Made by a program: the position numbers and the translations under genes | Origin: Bacillus safensis | Lineage (GTDB): Bacteria; Bacillota; Bacilli; Bacillales; Bacillaceae | Direction: 5' to 3' | Assembly: GCA_030159235.1 (NCBI GenBank) | Contig: BSBG01000003.1 | Span: forward strand, 489,522 to 553,521 | Length of the DNA stretch: 64,000 bases | Shown here: one piece after another, positions 46,296 through 55,796 of the stretch | Layout of the letters: each line of letters starts with the position of its first letter | How positions within the stretch are numbered: the stretch's first letter is position 1 | Notes under the pieces: generated by a model | The model's input: only the letters and a program-made list of their open reading frames with translations | What the model was told of the DNA's origin: nothing | Databases searched by the model: none

Positions 46296-47843
46296 TTATT
46301 TTACTATTTTTGTAGAAGGCTTGCTTTCGTGGTGAAGGCGATTGAGAGCCGTTACCTTGTAGGTATCACTTTTCTTATGATTGGCTGGGAGGTCTTTGAC
46401 AGTTGTTAAGGCGCCTTTTTCCTTTCGGATCGTTTGCAGTAATTCGTATGTTCCTTTATTTGTCAATCGGTAGACTGCATAATAGGATGCGGTAGAATGA
46501 GAATCATTTTTGATTTGTAAAGCCGCACCATCCGCTATCTTTTTCACAGATTGGATGATTGGTTTTTTAGGCGCTTTCTGATGAAGCCAAGGCATTTCTG
46601 GGATGAGAGCCGGTTTTCGGTATGACTCTTCTATCAATCGGTTCTTTACATTTAAAGGATTGCGATTGATATCCTTCAGGCTGAAATGCATACTTCCCTG
46701 CACAAGCTGTGACTGCCTGTTCAGCTCAATCTGCCTAAAATATTCTTCCGGATCAGACCAAGGATCACTGTTTTGATTAATTTTATACGTCGCCTGACCA
46801 ATGTACAGGTGAACCGGCTTCCCTTTCACCTCATTTGACCACCATTTTGTCAACACGTCATAAGCGGCTGCTTGAAAGCCGATGCTCCAGTAAATTTGTG
46901 GAGTGATGTAATCAATATCGTGCTGCTGAATCCACTCTCTTGTATCGGCATACAAATCATCGTAGTTGGTCATACCTGCTGTGGTGTTTGAACCAGTCGG
47001 GTCATCTTTTATGTTGCGCCATACACCGAATGGACTAATACCGAATTTCACATAAGGCTTTTCTTTCTTAATGGTGGCGTTGATTTGCTTCACCAATTGG
47101 TTCACATTATCTCTTCGCCAATCTTCTATATGCGTAAATGCTTGTTTTCCATATGTTTCATACGTTTCTTGATCTGGAAACGGGACACCGGCTATTTTAT
47201 TCGGGTAAAAATAATCATCCATATGCACCGCATCAATATCGTAGTTTTTCACGACTTCTTCTATGCCGCCGACAATGAATTCCTGAGCCTTAGGAATGCC
47301 TGGGTTGTAATAAAGCTGGCTACCATACGCAATGGTCCATTCAGGATGCTTTCTTGCAGGGTGATCGGCTGATAAACGGCTGAGGTCGGTGTGATTCATT
47401 GTGATTCGATAAGGGTTAAACCAAGCATGAAATTCAAGGCCGCGTTGATGAGCTTCTTCGATCATAAACGCAAGCGGGTCATACCCAGGATCTTTCCCTT
47501 GTGTTCCGGTCAGGTATTCTGACCACGGCCCGTATGCAGAAGGGTAAAAGGCATCTGCTGTTGGTTTAATTTGCATGATGACGGCATTCATATTCATCGC
47601 TTTGATCTCATCTAACAAATGAATGAGTTCTTGTTTTTGCTCCGCTGCAGACAATCCTTTCTTTGAAGGCCAATCTAAATTATAAACCGATGCGACCCAT
47701 ACCGCGCGCATCTCTCTAGTGCTTTCAAGCTTCCCTTTTGGCATTGGACGAGCTAGACTGCTAGAAGGAATCAATAAAAGGACAAACATCAACATCAGTG
47801 TCAAAACCGTCATACTGATCTTTTTCAGCATGTTTTGCATCAC
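46296..47843 (-). CDS. yngK: secreted GHL10/DUF187 glycosyl-hydrolase-like protein
   Basis: Exported protein of 515 aa (B. subtilis YngK about 510). The signal peptide has a long hydrophobic core (about 8-30) ending near SSLARP. The TIM-barrel GHL10 domain shows MRAVWVASVYNLDWPSKKG, AWFNPYRITM, DAVHMDDYFYPN (acidic pair) and FGISPFGVWRN. A C-terminal fibronectin-like region (about 425-515) follows. The substrate is unproven; the family is thought to act on carbohydrate, perhaps cell-wall polymer. It is transcribed separately from yngJ, as in B. subtilis synteny. Confidence 0.9.
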   Translation of the reverse strand: MMQNMLKKISMTVLTLMLMFVLLLIPSSSLARPMPKGKLESTREMRAVWVASVYNLDWPSKKGLSAAEQKQELIHLLDEIKAMNMNAVIMQIKPTADAFYPSAYGPWSEYLTGTQGKDPGYDPLAFMIEEAHQRGLEFHAWFNPYRITMNHTDLSRLSADHPARKHPEWTIAYGSQLYYNPGIPKAQEFIVGGIEEVVKNYDIDAVHMDDYFYPNKIAGVPFPDQETYETYGKQAFTHIEDWRRDNVNQLVKQINATIKKEKPYVKFGISPFGVWRNIKDDPTGSNTTAGMTNYDDLYADTREWIQQHDIDYITPQIYWSIGFQAAAYDVLTKWWSNEVKGKPVHLYIGQATYKINQNSDPWSDPEEYFRQIELNRQSQLVQGSMHFSLKDINRNPLNVKNRLIEESYRKPALIPEMPWLHQKAPKKPIIQSVKKIADGAALQIKNDSHSTASYYAVYRLTNKGTYELLQTIRKEKGALTTVKDLPANHKKSDTYKVTALNRLHHESKPSTKIVK

Positions 47844-47855
47844 CTCATATTAAGT

Positions 47856-48662
47856 TTATTCTGCTTTTTGTGATGGAATGCCAGCAGATGGTGTAAGTAG
47901 CATATTTTTCATTTCATGAAGCTGAGCTTCTGGTACGTCACAGGCTTCGATTAAATACCGCTCTGCACTCCCGTATGTGTCCAGCATCTCGTTCAGCACG
48001 TCTTCCAGATAATCTTGCTGCACACCGAGAAGCGGCTGAATTTGCTCTTTTGACACCCGGTATAAACTCATCAATCGGACAAATCGTTCCTGCCTTCTGA
48101 CAAGCATTTGCACTCCTTCGTTAGAGCGCATGTATTCACTTAGAACGACAGGCACAGGTACACCTGCTGTTAATTGAATCAGGGCAGATAAAAAGCCTGT
48201 ACGATCCTTACCGCTTGTGCAGTGAAGCATTAGCGGGTAATTGCTCTTATCTGCGAGCAGTGAGAACAGCTGCTGTATCTCCTCTTTACGTTCAGTGAGC
48301 ATGCTTTGATATAAATCTTTCATAATTGGTGTAAATGAGAGAGACTTCCCCTCTTTTACGAGCATACGAAACATGGTCCATTTACTTGGCATCTTACTGT
48401 CAGGTTGCATTGGAATATGGACGATTTTGTCGTGTTCCTTGATCTTTGGTGGATGTGATTTACGTTCTGAGGTTGTTCTGAGGTCACAAACGGTTTGAAT
48501 CCCGAGCTTTGAGAAGATCTCGATATCTTGTTTTGTCAAACGGGATAAATCTGCCGATCGATAAATCATTCCCTGCCTCATCATCATCTGATCAGTTGTT
48601 TGAAGTCCCCCTACTTCTCTAAAATTCGCAAGCTTTGAAAATGGGTTGTTTGATTGATTCAT
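47856..48662 (-). CDS. IphP-type protein tyrosine/serine phosphatase
   Basis: A 268-residue phosphatase of the tyrosine phosphatase superfamily, start ATG 48662 with AAAGGA 11 nt upstream. An N-terminal NFREVGGLQTTD and GMIYRSADLSRLTKQD lead to the P-loop LMLHCTSGKDRTGFLSAL (HCxxGKDRT), which includes the catalytic Cys and Arg. No signal peptide, so it is cytoplasmic. Substrates may be phosphoproteins or phosphoinositides. It lies 12 nt upstream of yngK in the same orientation, so the two may share a transcript, though a functional link is not evident. Confidence 0.88.
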   Translation of the reverse strand: MNQSNNPFSKLANFREVGGLQTTDQMMMRQGMIYRSADLSRLTKQDIEIFSKLGIQTVCDLRTTSERKSHPPKIKEHDKIVHIPMQPDSKMPSKWTMFRMLVKEGKSLSFTPIMKDLYQSMLTERKEEIQQLFSLLADKSNYPLMLHCTSGKDRTGFLSALIQLTAGVPVPVVLSEYMRSNEGVQMLVRRQERFVRLMSLYRVSKEQIQPLLGVQQDYLEDVLNEMLDTYGSAERYLIEACDVPEAQLHEMKNMLLTPSAGIPSQKAE

Positions 48663-48813
48663 AGAAGTGAAAGTCCTTTCCAGTTTCGTTCTTCTCTCTA
48701 TCATACGCTTTTATAGAAAAGGAGAAAAGAGAACCAGTGGACCTATTCATCATGTAAGAGAATTTATTGGTATAATGGAAAAAGGACATTCGGATTGATT
48801 GGAGATATGAAGC

Positions 48814-49578
48814 ATGATAAAAACAAAACGGATTCAGCAAATCAAAGAGTATGTGTTTGAACGGGAATCTGCCTCACTTGATGAGCTTGTGGCGCATTTT
48901 GGTGTTTCAAAAAATACAATACGCCGGGATGTACAGGCATTGGTTGAGTCCGGCGTGCTAAAAAAAGTGTATGGTGGAGTGGCTGTGAACCACTCAACGT
49001 TAGTGGTATATCAGGAGCGAAAGACACGTCAGCTGAGCAAAAAGCAATTGATCGGTCAGGCGGCTGCCGCTTTTGTGGAAAACGGAGATATGATTTTTGT
49101 TGATTCTGGTACGACAACGCTTGAAATGCTTCCCTATTTGACTGAGAAACAGGTGACCGTTGTGACCAATAATGTGGATTTCATTACACAGGCGATGCCC
49201 TATGAAAATCTCACCATCTTTTCCACTGGCGGAATGCTTGAAAGAAAAACGAATTCTTTCGTTGGCTATCAAAGTGTAGAGCGTCTAAAAGCTTATAATG
49301 TGAATAAAGCCTTTATCGCGTCAACTGGTTTATCCATTGATCACGGCGTCACGAATTCTTCCCCTCTTGAAACGGATATTAAAAAGACGCTCGTTCAAAA
49401 AAGTGCCAAAGCATTTTTATTAGTGGATGATAGCAAATTCGATCAATACGCCTTGACCACGTTTTGTGATTTGCACGATATTGATGTCGTTGTGACTAAT
49501 CAGCAACCAAATGAAGATTATCTTCAATATGGAAAAGAGCATGATGTGCGGTTTGTCTCGCCTTCATCAAATGAATAG
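48814..49578 (+). CDS. DeoR-family transcriptional regulator
   Basis: Sugar-responsive repressor of 254 aa. The N-terminal DeoR helix-turn-helix is RIQQIKEYVFERESASLDEL with VSKNTIRRDVQALVESG. The C-terminal DeoRC sensor domain has FVDSGTTTLEMLPYL, VVTNNVDFI and FSTGGMLERKTNSF, and a KAFLLVDDSKFD motif that binds phosphosugar. It is divergent from the phosphatase gene and convergent with the next gene. No sugar operon lies beside it, so its regulon is unknown. Confidence 0.9.
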   Translation: MIKTKRIQQIKEYVFERESASLDELVAHFGVSKNTIRRDVQALVESGVLKKVYGGVAVNHSTLVVYQERKTRQLSKKQLIGQAAAAFVENGDMIFVDSGTTTLEMLPYLTEKQVTVVTNNVDFITQAMPYENLTIFSTGGMLERKTNSFVGYQSVERLKAYNVNKAFIASTGLSIDHGVTNSSPLETDIKKTLVQKSAKAFLLVDDSKFDQYALTTFCDLHDIDVVVTNQQPNEDYLQYGKEHDVRFVSPSSNE

Positions 49579-49584
49579 ATGGAC

Positions 49585-49618
49585 AAAAAAACGGCTCAGG
49601 AATTTGAGCCGTTTTTTG
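49585..49618. terminator. bidirectional terminator overlapping a coding end
   Basis: AAACGGCTCA and TGAGCCGTTT form a 10-bp stem around GGAATT. The stop of the minus-strand gene (49596) is inside it. Confidence 0.9.
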
Positions 49619-50171
49619 ATTCATTGTTTTCAAGCTGCATGATCATTCGGAATAAAAATTGGTAAACTGCCGAGATGACGTTAATGAGAGGCGTATCTTC
49701 GTGAATGTCTTCAAGCTCAAGAAGCTGTATATTCACATCAAATAAGCCATCTTGACCATTAAATTGAAGCTGAGCATGTAAAGGCGATAGTATGTCCTTT
49801 AGAATACCCGTGTCTTTTTTAGGACGTTTTAAACCAAATAACACAGTATACGTTTGAAACACTTCGTCCCATTCAATGGCTAATCCATCCACTTTCACGA
49901 CATCAAACCACTTGGATTCGATATAAATGAACTCTTTTTGATGCTTTTTCACACATGTAAGAGGTGTGTTTAGAAATGAGGCGCTTTCTGTTTGAAGCAT
50001 GTCCTCAGATTCTTTGTCTACACGTTCTATATATACATCGCCGAAGCGTGCTTCTTCTTTGATTCTAGCCCCTTCTAATGACCAATTGTAGCGCGCCACT
50101 TCATCATATTCGAAGTCTGTCAGCGCCTGTCCTTCTTTTAATAGTTCTTGTAAGCGATTTAGTAATGACAT
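49596..50171 (-). CDS. hypothetical protein
   Basis: A 191-residue cytoplasmic protein from the ATG at 50171 (AAGGAG 9 nt upstream; the frame extends to 50204). It is acidic and hydrophilic, with alternating beta-like segments in the middle (WFDVVKVDGLAIEWDEVFQ, YTVLFGLKRPKKDTG) and a helical, more hydrophobic end (LINVISAVYQFLFRMIMQLE). I do not recognise a domain. It is encoded alone between two regulators, convergent with the DeoR gene. The last codons, SKNGSNS, are formed by the terminator stem. Confidence 0.75.
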   Translation of the reverse strand: MSLLNRLQELLKEGQALTDFEYDEVARYNWSLEGARIKEEARFGDVYIERVDKESEDMLQTESASFLNTPLTCVKKHQKEFIYIESKWFDVVKVDGLAIEWDEVFQTYTVLFGLKRPKKDTGILKDILSPLHAQLQFNGQDGLFDVNIQLLELEDIHEDTPLINVISAVYQFLFRMIMQLENNESKNGSNS

Positions 50172-50296
50172 GGCTATGTCTCCTTTCTTCTCCTTCGTGT
50201 GCATTCATTATTTTAGCATAACTCAGGAAAAGAAAGATATGTCCTAGCATATGATGGTATGATAGTGTCAAAAGAAACATCTCGGAGGGGTACGTT

Positions 50297-51397
50297 TTGC
50301 TCACAATGACACTGGCAGAAAAAATCGTAGACGAGGTTAAAAAGGTGCTGACTGAGGAAATCATTATCACACAAACAAACGGCACCATCATTGCGGCAAC
50401 AGATGCAGCGCGCATTGGTCAATTTCATGAAGGGGCGTATCTGACATCCTTTGAAGGACAAAAACGAATTCTCACAAAGGATGACCAGCGGCACATGAAA
50501 GGTGTCAAAGTTGGCATCAATCTACCAATTTATTTTAAGCAAGAGGTCATCGGGGTCATTGGGATGACAGGAGATCCTGTACATGTGTCTCCTTTTGGCG
50601 AAATATTAAGAAAAATGACCGAGCTGCTCATTCATGAACATGAATTTTTTCAAGAAACTGAAACGGATGAACGGCAGCTTGAAGCGTTTGTGTTCGACTG
50701 GCTCCATCTGCCAGAGACAGCGATTGATCTCACTGAAAAAGCATTGCGGCTTCAGCTTGATATCAACAAGCAGCGTGCGGTTGTCCTAATTGATTGTCAG
50801 GATGATTCGTTTATGAAGCAGAATCAATACAAAGAATTGAAAAAAACGCTGCAACTCACTAGTCAGGAAATCATCGTGCGCTGGGGACATGCCCGCTTTT
50901 TGCTCATGCTGCAAACAACAGCAGATGATCGTAAAGCCTTGCAGCAGCGTCTTTTTCATATCCATGCCTCCCTCACAGCTCGTTTCACGCCGGGAGTTTT
51001 GATTGGTGCAGGAAAACCAGCAGCTGCTCATTTGATGAAGCAATCCTTTCAACAAGCCTTTCGTGCATTAAAAATGACACATGCTGATACACCGATTGTA
51101 TTTGATGAAGATTTAACGCTTGAACTTTTTATGGAGGAAGTGAGTCAGGAAACAAAGGAAGTATTTCTTGATCGAACGATTGCCCCCCTTCTCCCCTATC
51201 CTGAATTAGTGAAAACATTGCGGGTACTCATGACATCAGATTGTTCATTGAAATATACCGCAGAAGCGATGCATGTACATATCAATACATTGCATTACAG
51301 GCTAAAACGCATGCAAGATGCGATGCTCTTTTATTTAGCATTTATGCTGTTAGATCATGATCCAAAAAAACGAAGTGAACAGCCCGATATTTTGTAG
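50297..51397 (+). CDS. ysfB: CdaR/PucR-type regulator of the glycolate oxidase genes
   Basis: Regulator of 366 aa with an N-terminal sugar-diacid recognition domain (IVDEVKKVLTEEIIITQTNG, IGINLPIYF-type strand seen as VGINLPIYFKQEVIGVIGMT) and a C-terminal PucR helix-turn-helix (YTAEAMHVHINTLHYRLKRM). The start is TTG 50297 with GGAGGGG about 6 nt upstream; an ATG at 50306 is the alternative. It is located directly upstream of glcDF as ysfB is in B. subtilis. Likely ligand is a hydroxy acid such as glycolate or glycerate. A terminator separates it from glcD. Confidence 0.87.
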   Translation: MLTMTLAEKIVDEVKKVLTEEIIITQTNGTIIAATDAARIGQFHEGAYLTSFEGQKRILTKDDQRHMKGVKVGINLPIYFKQEVIGVIGMTGDPVHVSPFGEILRKMTELLIHEHEFFQETETDERQLEAFVFDWLHLPETAIDLTEKALRLQLDINKQRAVVLIDCQDDSFMKQNQYKELKKTLQLTSQEIIVRWGHARFLLMLQTTADDRKALQQRLFHIHASLTARFTPGVLIGAGKPAAAHLMKQSFQQAFRALKMTHADTPIVFDEDLTLELFMEEVSQETKEVFLDRTIAPLLPYPELVKTLRVLMTSDCSLKYTAEAMHVHINTLHYRLKRMQDAMLFYLAFMLLDHDPKKRSEQPDIL

Positions 51398-51430
51398 AAT
51401 CGTCCATAGGCATCAGGCGATTCTTTTTTT
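51396..51430 (+). terminator. terminator between ysfB and glcD
   Basis: AGAATCGTCC and GGCGATTCT pair with one bulge, followed by seven or more T. It limits read-through into glcDF. Confidence 0.85.
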
Positions 51431-51474
51431 ATACTGAAAGTACCCATACATTCAATCAGTAGGAGTGAATGCGC

Positions 51475-52884
51475 ATGTTAAATTCTGAATTTTTAAGTCA
51501 ATTAAAAAGGATTGTCGGTGCGTCTTATGTACAAGACAGTAAAGCCGATCGCCTTGCTTACTCTTATGATGCAACGCCGAATTTTCAGCATATGCCAGAT
51601 GTCATCGTGAGCCCGCACGCTGCTGAGGAAATCCAGCAGATTGTCCGGCTCTGCGCCACATACAACATACCGATCGTGCCAAGAGGATCAGGAACAAACC
51701 TTTGTGCAGGCACATGTCCTACACAAGGCGGACTTGTGATGCTGTTTACAAGAATGAACCAATTATTAGAAATAGATGAAGAAAACCTCACAGCAACGGT
51801 TCAGCCTGGTTTGATCACACAGGAACTCATTCGCCAAGTAGAGGCGAAAGGCCTCTTCTATCCACCTGATCCAAGCTCTATGAAAATCTCTACATTGGGC
51901 GGAAATATTAATGAAAATTCAGGTGGTCTCCGGGGATTAAAATATGGTGTGACGAGAGATTATGTACTTGGACTTGAAGTCGTTCTACCAAACGGTGACA
52001 TCCTCAAAACAGGCGGCAAGCTTGCAAAGGATGTGGCTGGATATGATATGACCCGTTTATTCGTAGGATCAGAAGGAACGCTCGGGATTGTGACAGAAGC
52101 CACGCTGAAGCTTTTGCCGCTTCCAGAAACAAAACAAACGATGCTTTGCTTATATGAAAGCCTAGAGGAAGCCGCCGCTTCCGTATCGGCGATTATTGCA
52201 GAGCGTATTATCCCTGCCACATTAGAATTTATGGATCAGCCAACCCTTGAAGTCGTTGAAGACTTTGCAAAAATCGGTCTGCCGACTGACGTTCAAGCGG
52301 TGCTGTTAATTGAACAGGACGGCCATCCTGAGGCGGTCTCCCGTGATATGCAGAGCATCGCAAAAGTCTGTCAGCAGCACGGTGCAAAAAGCGTGAATAT
52401 CGCTCATTTTGAAGAAGAGGCAAATGCACTTTTAACAGCGAGACGATCCGCTTTATCTGCCCTCGCCCGATTAAGCCCAACAACCATCTTAGAAGATGCC
52501 ACCGTCCCTCGGTCTGAAATTGCCAGCATGGTGCGGGCGATTGAAGACATTGCAAGGGAGTTCAAAGTGAAAATCTGTACATTTGGTCATGCAGGTGATG
52601 GGAATTTGCATCCTACTTGTGCAACAGATGCAAGAAATGAAGAAGAAATGAAGCGGGTGGAGGAAGCCTTTCAGGCCATTTTTGAAAAAGCAGTCTCACT
52701 TGGCGGCACCATTACAGGTGAACATGGGGTGGGTCTTATGAAAGCCCCCTATTTGGAGCTTAAGGTGAAAAAAGAAGGAATTGCGTCAATGAAAGCGATC
52801 AAGCAAGCGCTAGACCCGGCAAATATCATGAATCCTGATAAAGTGTTTGGAAAAGCAACAAGAAAGCGGGTGGTGGTGTCATGA
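51475..52884 (+). CDS. glcD: glycolate oxidase subunit GlcD (FAD)
   Basis: FAD-binding oxidoreductase of 469 aa that oxidises glycolate or a related 2-hydroxy acid. I chose the second ATG (51475), 9 nt after AGGAG; 51469 is too close. The PCMH FAD domain shows PDVIVSPHAAEEIQQIV, IVPRGSGTNLCAG and STLGGNINENSGGLRGLKYG, then DYVLGLEVVLPNG and VGSEGTLGIVTEATLKLLP. The C-terminal FAD-oxidase domain ends GHAGDGNLHPT and TGEHGVGLMKAPYLE. It is translationally coupled to glcF. Confidence 0.93.
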   Translation: MLNSEFLSQLKRIVGASYVQDSKADRLAYSYDATPNFQHMPDVIVSPHAAEEIQQIVRLCATYNIPIVPRGSGTNLCAGTCPTQGGLVMLFTRMNQLLEIDEENLTATVQPGLITQELIRQVEAKGLFYPPDPSSMKISTLGGNINENSGGLRGLKYGVTRDYVLGLEVVLPNGDILKTGGKLAKDVAGYDMTRLFVGSEGTLGIVTEATLKLLPLPETKQTMLCLYESLEEAAASVSAIIAERIIPATLEFMDQPTLEVVEDFAKIGLPTDVQAVLLIEQDGHPEAVSRDMQSIAKVCQQHGAKSVNIAHFEEEANALLTARRSALSALARLSPTTILEDATVPRSEIASMVRAIEDIAREFKVKICTFGHAGDGNLHPTCATDARNEEEMKRVEEAFQAIFEKAVSLGGTITGEHGVGLMKAPYLELKVKKEGIASMKAIKQALDPANIMNPDKVFGKATRKRVVVS

Positions 52885-54224
52885 ATTCATCTCAACAAAC
52901 AGAGATTCAGCAAGCATTTCAGCGGCAAATGGATGAAAAGGAGCTGCTCAATTGTATGCGCTGCGGCTTCTGCCTCCCTTCCTGCCCTACTTATATTGAA
53001 TCTGGTCAACAAGAAACACACTCTCCCCGCGGCCGAATTGCTTTGATGAAGGCGGTAAGGGACGGCATCATTGAGCCGGATGAAGATGTCGAGCATTCAC
53101 TGAATCTTTGTCTTGGCTGCCGGGCATGTGAACCAGTCTGCCCTTCCGGCGTTAGATATGGACGGTTACTCGAGGATGCTAGAGACATCATTCAGCAGCA
53201 CAAAAAACAATCCATTCCTGTCAAACTTGTGAGACGTGTGGTGTTTAAAGGACTTTTTCCTTCACAAAGCAGAATGCGTCAAGCGGCAGGACTTCTTAGG
53301 TTTTATCAAACATCTGGTCTACAAACGGCCGCCCGCAAGACTGGCATGCTAAAGGTGCTTCCGCCGCATTTACAGCTGATGGAACAGGCTCTCCCAAAGG
53401 TGCCGCGTCAACAGAAAAACCGTTTGATGGAATACAAAGCCACCAGCCCAGCAAGAAAACGTGTCGCCTTTTTTACTGGTTGTTTAATGGACACCGTTTT
53501 TTCAAGCACAAACGAAGCGACCATCCAGCTTTTGCAGCAGGCAGGCTGTGACGTCGTGATCCCTCCTATTCAGACGTGCTGTGGTGCGCTTCATGGACAT
53601 AGCGGAGAAAAAGAGCAAGCAAAACAGTTAGCAAAGCGGAATATTGAAGCATTTGAAGTGATAGATGCAGATGCCATTGTCATGAATGCGGGCGGTTGTG
53701 GCGCTTTTTTAAGTGATTACGATCATTTGCTTCACGATGATCCGGCTTTTCAAAAACGAAGTGAAGCCTTCTCAAAGAAAATCACGGATATTTCAGACAT
53801 TCTAGTGGAGCTGGAGTTTCACCGCCGCACGCCGCTTGCTTTGCCAGAGCAGGTCATCACCTATCAAGACTCCTGCCACTTACGGAATGGAATGGGTGTA
53901 CAGCATGCACCAAGGGTGCTGATGAAGGCTATACAAGGTGTATCATTTAAAGAAATGAAGGATGCCGACCGTTGCTGCGGATCTGCCGGAATTTACAACA
54001 TCTTGCAGCCAAAGATGTCGATGCAAATTTTAGATCATAAAATGACAGAAGCCAGTCAAACAACGGCGGCTGCTATCGTCACGTCTAACCCAGGCTGTCA
54101 GCTGCAAATGGCAGCGGGCATCAAACGTTCAGGGCACTCGCCCAGCATGCGGGCCGTTCATCTTGCTGATTTATTATTAGAAGCCGTTCAATATGGAAAA
54201 AAAGCGTCCAGTTCATCAAGCTGA
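52881..54224 (+). CDS. glcF: glycolate oxidase iron-sulfur subunit GlcF
   Basis: Iron-sulfur partner of GlcD, 447 aa. Two N-terminal [4Fe-4S] motifs are CMRCGFCLPSCPTY and CLGCRACEPVCPSG. Two CCG-type cysteine-rich domains follow, seen at GCLMDTVFSSTN...IQTCCGALHGHSG and DSCHLRNGMG...DRCCGSAGIYN. Its ATG overlaps the glcD stop (ATGA). The enzyme passes electrons to the membrane quinone pool. No separate GlcE gene is present, as in B. subtilis. The Ser-rich C-terminus is encoded within the terminator hairpin. Confidence 0.93.
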   Translation: MNSSQQTEIQQAFQRQMDEKELLNCMRCGFCLPSCPTYIESGQQETHSPRGRIALMKAVRDGIIEPDEDVEHSLNLCLGCRACEPVCPSGVRYGRLLEDARDIIQQHKKQSIPVKLVRRVVFKGLFPSQSRMRQAAGLLRFYQTSGLQTAARKTGMLKVLPPHLQLMEQALPKVPRQQKNRLMEYKATSPARKRVAFFTGCLMDTVFSSTNEATIQLLQQAGCDVVIPPIQTCCGALHGHSGEKEQAKQLAKRNIEAFEVIDADAIVMNAGGCGAFLSDYDHLLHDDPAFQKRSEAFSKKITDISDILVELEFHRRTPLALPEQVITYQDSCHLRNGMGVQHAPRVLMKAIQGVSFKEMKDADRCCGSAGIYNILQPKMSMQILDHKMTEASQTTAAAIVTSNPGCQLQMAAGIKRSGHSPSMRAVHLADLLLEAVQYGKKASSSSS

Positions 54225-54236
54225 ACGCTTTTTTTA
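54196..54236 (+). terminator. terminator of glcDF
   Basis: AAAAAGCGT and ACGCTTTTT form the base, with CAG/CTG pairing inside the loop, followed by T-run. It overlaps the last codons of glcF. Confidence 0.8.
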
Positions 54237-54296
54237 TGCATATCTTCAGACAAATGGTTGGATAATAGAGGAAAATCACGGAAGGAGATGGTTCAA

Positions 54297-55784
54297 GTGC
54301 TGAAGAAAAATAAACAACTTCAAAAGGACCCGAATTCAGTATTTGAGACATTGTCACGTTCCTCTGATTTTACAAATGAATTGTCAAACAGTGAAGGCTT
54401 TCTATATCGAATTTCATTTTTTCGTTCTTTAATTAATGGACATTTGCTTCATGAACACATTTTACCCTGCTTAAAAAAATTGCATCTCACCCCCTCTCTT
54501 GAAGAGCTGAAGGAACGTATTCCCATTGAGCAGGCTGTCATCACAAGCGATCTGCAAAAAGTGGAAGAAGCCCTTCACCGGGGCAGTATTGCCGTTAGAC
54601 TTGAGACGGACTGGGGCAAAGCGCTTCTTATACCAATTGAAGAAAAGAAAGGTAGACAAGTCGGTCCCCCCGAGATTGAATTTGGCATAATCAGTGCACA
54701 AGAAGCATTTGTGGAGGTTTTGGATACGAACTTAAACTTACTCAGGAGGCGGCTGCCGACGCCGAGCCTCAAGGTAGCTGAAAAGACTGTTGGAACACTA
54801 TCTCAAACAAAAGTTGCAGTGTTATATATTGAAGAAGTCGCCAATCCGCAAAACATTGAAACCGTTCTTCAGCGCATTGAGGACGTTGACTATGATCAAA
54901 TTTTAGATGCAAATTACCTCGCTCAAATGCTTTATGATGTCTCCAATACGATCTTTCCGTTGTTTTTAAATACAGAAAGGCCTGACCGCGTGTCGTCAGG
55001 TTTAACAGAAGGGAAAATCGCCATCTTAGTCGATGGATCACCTCATGTTTTGCTCGCACCAACCATTTTACTTGAGTATTTTTCCACAATGGAAGATTAC
55101 AATATGTCATGGATCGCGGCTTCTTGCTTTAGGTTGTTACGAATATTTGCTGTCATATTCTCCATATTTGCGACGCCTTTATATGTAGCTATTTTAACCT
55201 TTCATTATGAGCTGATCCCAAAGGATTTATTAGAAACCATTGTGTCCTCGCGCTACCTTGTACCATTTCCGCCGATTATTGAAGCGTTATTTTTAGAAAT
55301 TTCAATTGAATTACTAAGAGAAGCAGGGTCCAGGCTCCCAGCTAAAGTTGGACAGACTCTTGGGATTGTGGGGGGGATCGTCATTGGACAGGCTGCGGTG
55401 GCAGCAGGTTTAACAAGTAATATTTTGCTCATTATTGTTGCCCTATCTGCTCTTGCCTCGTTTGTCACCCCTATATACAAAATGGGTAATGCCATTCGGC
55501 TGCTGAGATTCCCTTTTTTATTCGCAGCACAGGTTTGGGGCGCATTAGGCATTGCCGTGATGGGATCTTTCCTGCTCACCCATTTAATGAAATTAACCTC
55601 TATTGGACGGCCGTATCTAGAGCCCATTTTTCCGCTGCGCCTTACTGATTTAAAGGGCAGTTTGATTCGTCCTCAGCTCCGTTTTTTGAACAAAAGGCCG
55701 GAAAATTTACGCTCGCAAAATGAAACCATCCATCGGTCTAAGCCGAAGCAAGGCCATAAGGGGAAAAATGATTTTTATGAATAA
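54297..55784 (+). CDS. spore germination receptor subunit A (GerA family)
   Basis: Subunit A of a nutrient germinant receptor in the spore inner membrane, 495 aa. The start is GTG at 54297 with AAGGAG 9 nt upstream; the frame begins at 54258. A hydrophilic N-terminal domain of about 230 residues contains SEGFLYRISFFRSLINGHLL and EAFVEVLDTNLNLLRRRLP. It precedes about five to six helices (LLRIFAVIFSIFATPLYVAI, IGQAAVAAGLTSNILLIIVA). The invariant P-x-L-E-P-I-F-P segment (YLEPIFPL) is near the end, followed by a basic tail. It is followed by B and C subunit genes. It may be YndD-like, but the exact receptor type is uncertain. Confidence 0.88.
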   Translation: MLKKNKQLQKDPNSVFETLSRSSDFTNELSNSEGFLYRISFFRSLINGHLLHEHILPCLKKLHLTPSLEELKERIPIEQAVITSDLQKVEEALHRGSIAVRLETDWGKALLIPIEEKKGRQVGPPEIEFGIISAQEAFVEVLDTNLNLLRRRLPTPSLKVAEKTVGTLSQTKVAVLYIEEVANPQNIETVLQRIEDVDYDQILDANYLAQMLYDVSNTIFPLFLNTERPDRVSSGLTEGKIAILVDGSPHVLLAPTILLEYFSTMEDYNMSWIAASCFRLLRIFAVIFSIFATPLYVAILTFHYELIPKDLLETIVSSRYLVPFPPIIEALFLEISIELLREAGSRLPAKVGQTLGIVGGIVIGQAAVAAGLTSNILLIIVALSALASFVTPIYKMGNAIRLLRFPFLFAAQVWGALGIAVMGSFLLTHLMKLTSIGRPYLEPIFPLRLTDLKGSLIRPQLRFLNKRPENLRSQNETIHRSKPKQGHKGKNDFYE

Positions 55785-55796
55785 GGAAGTGAAAGC

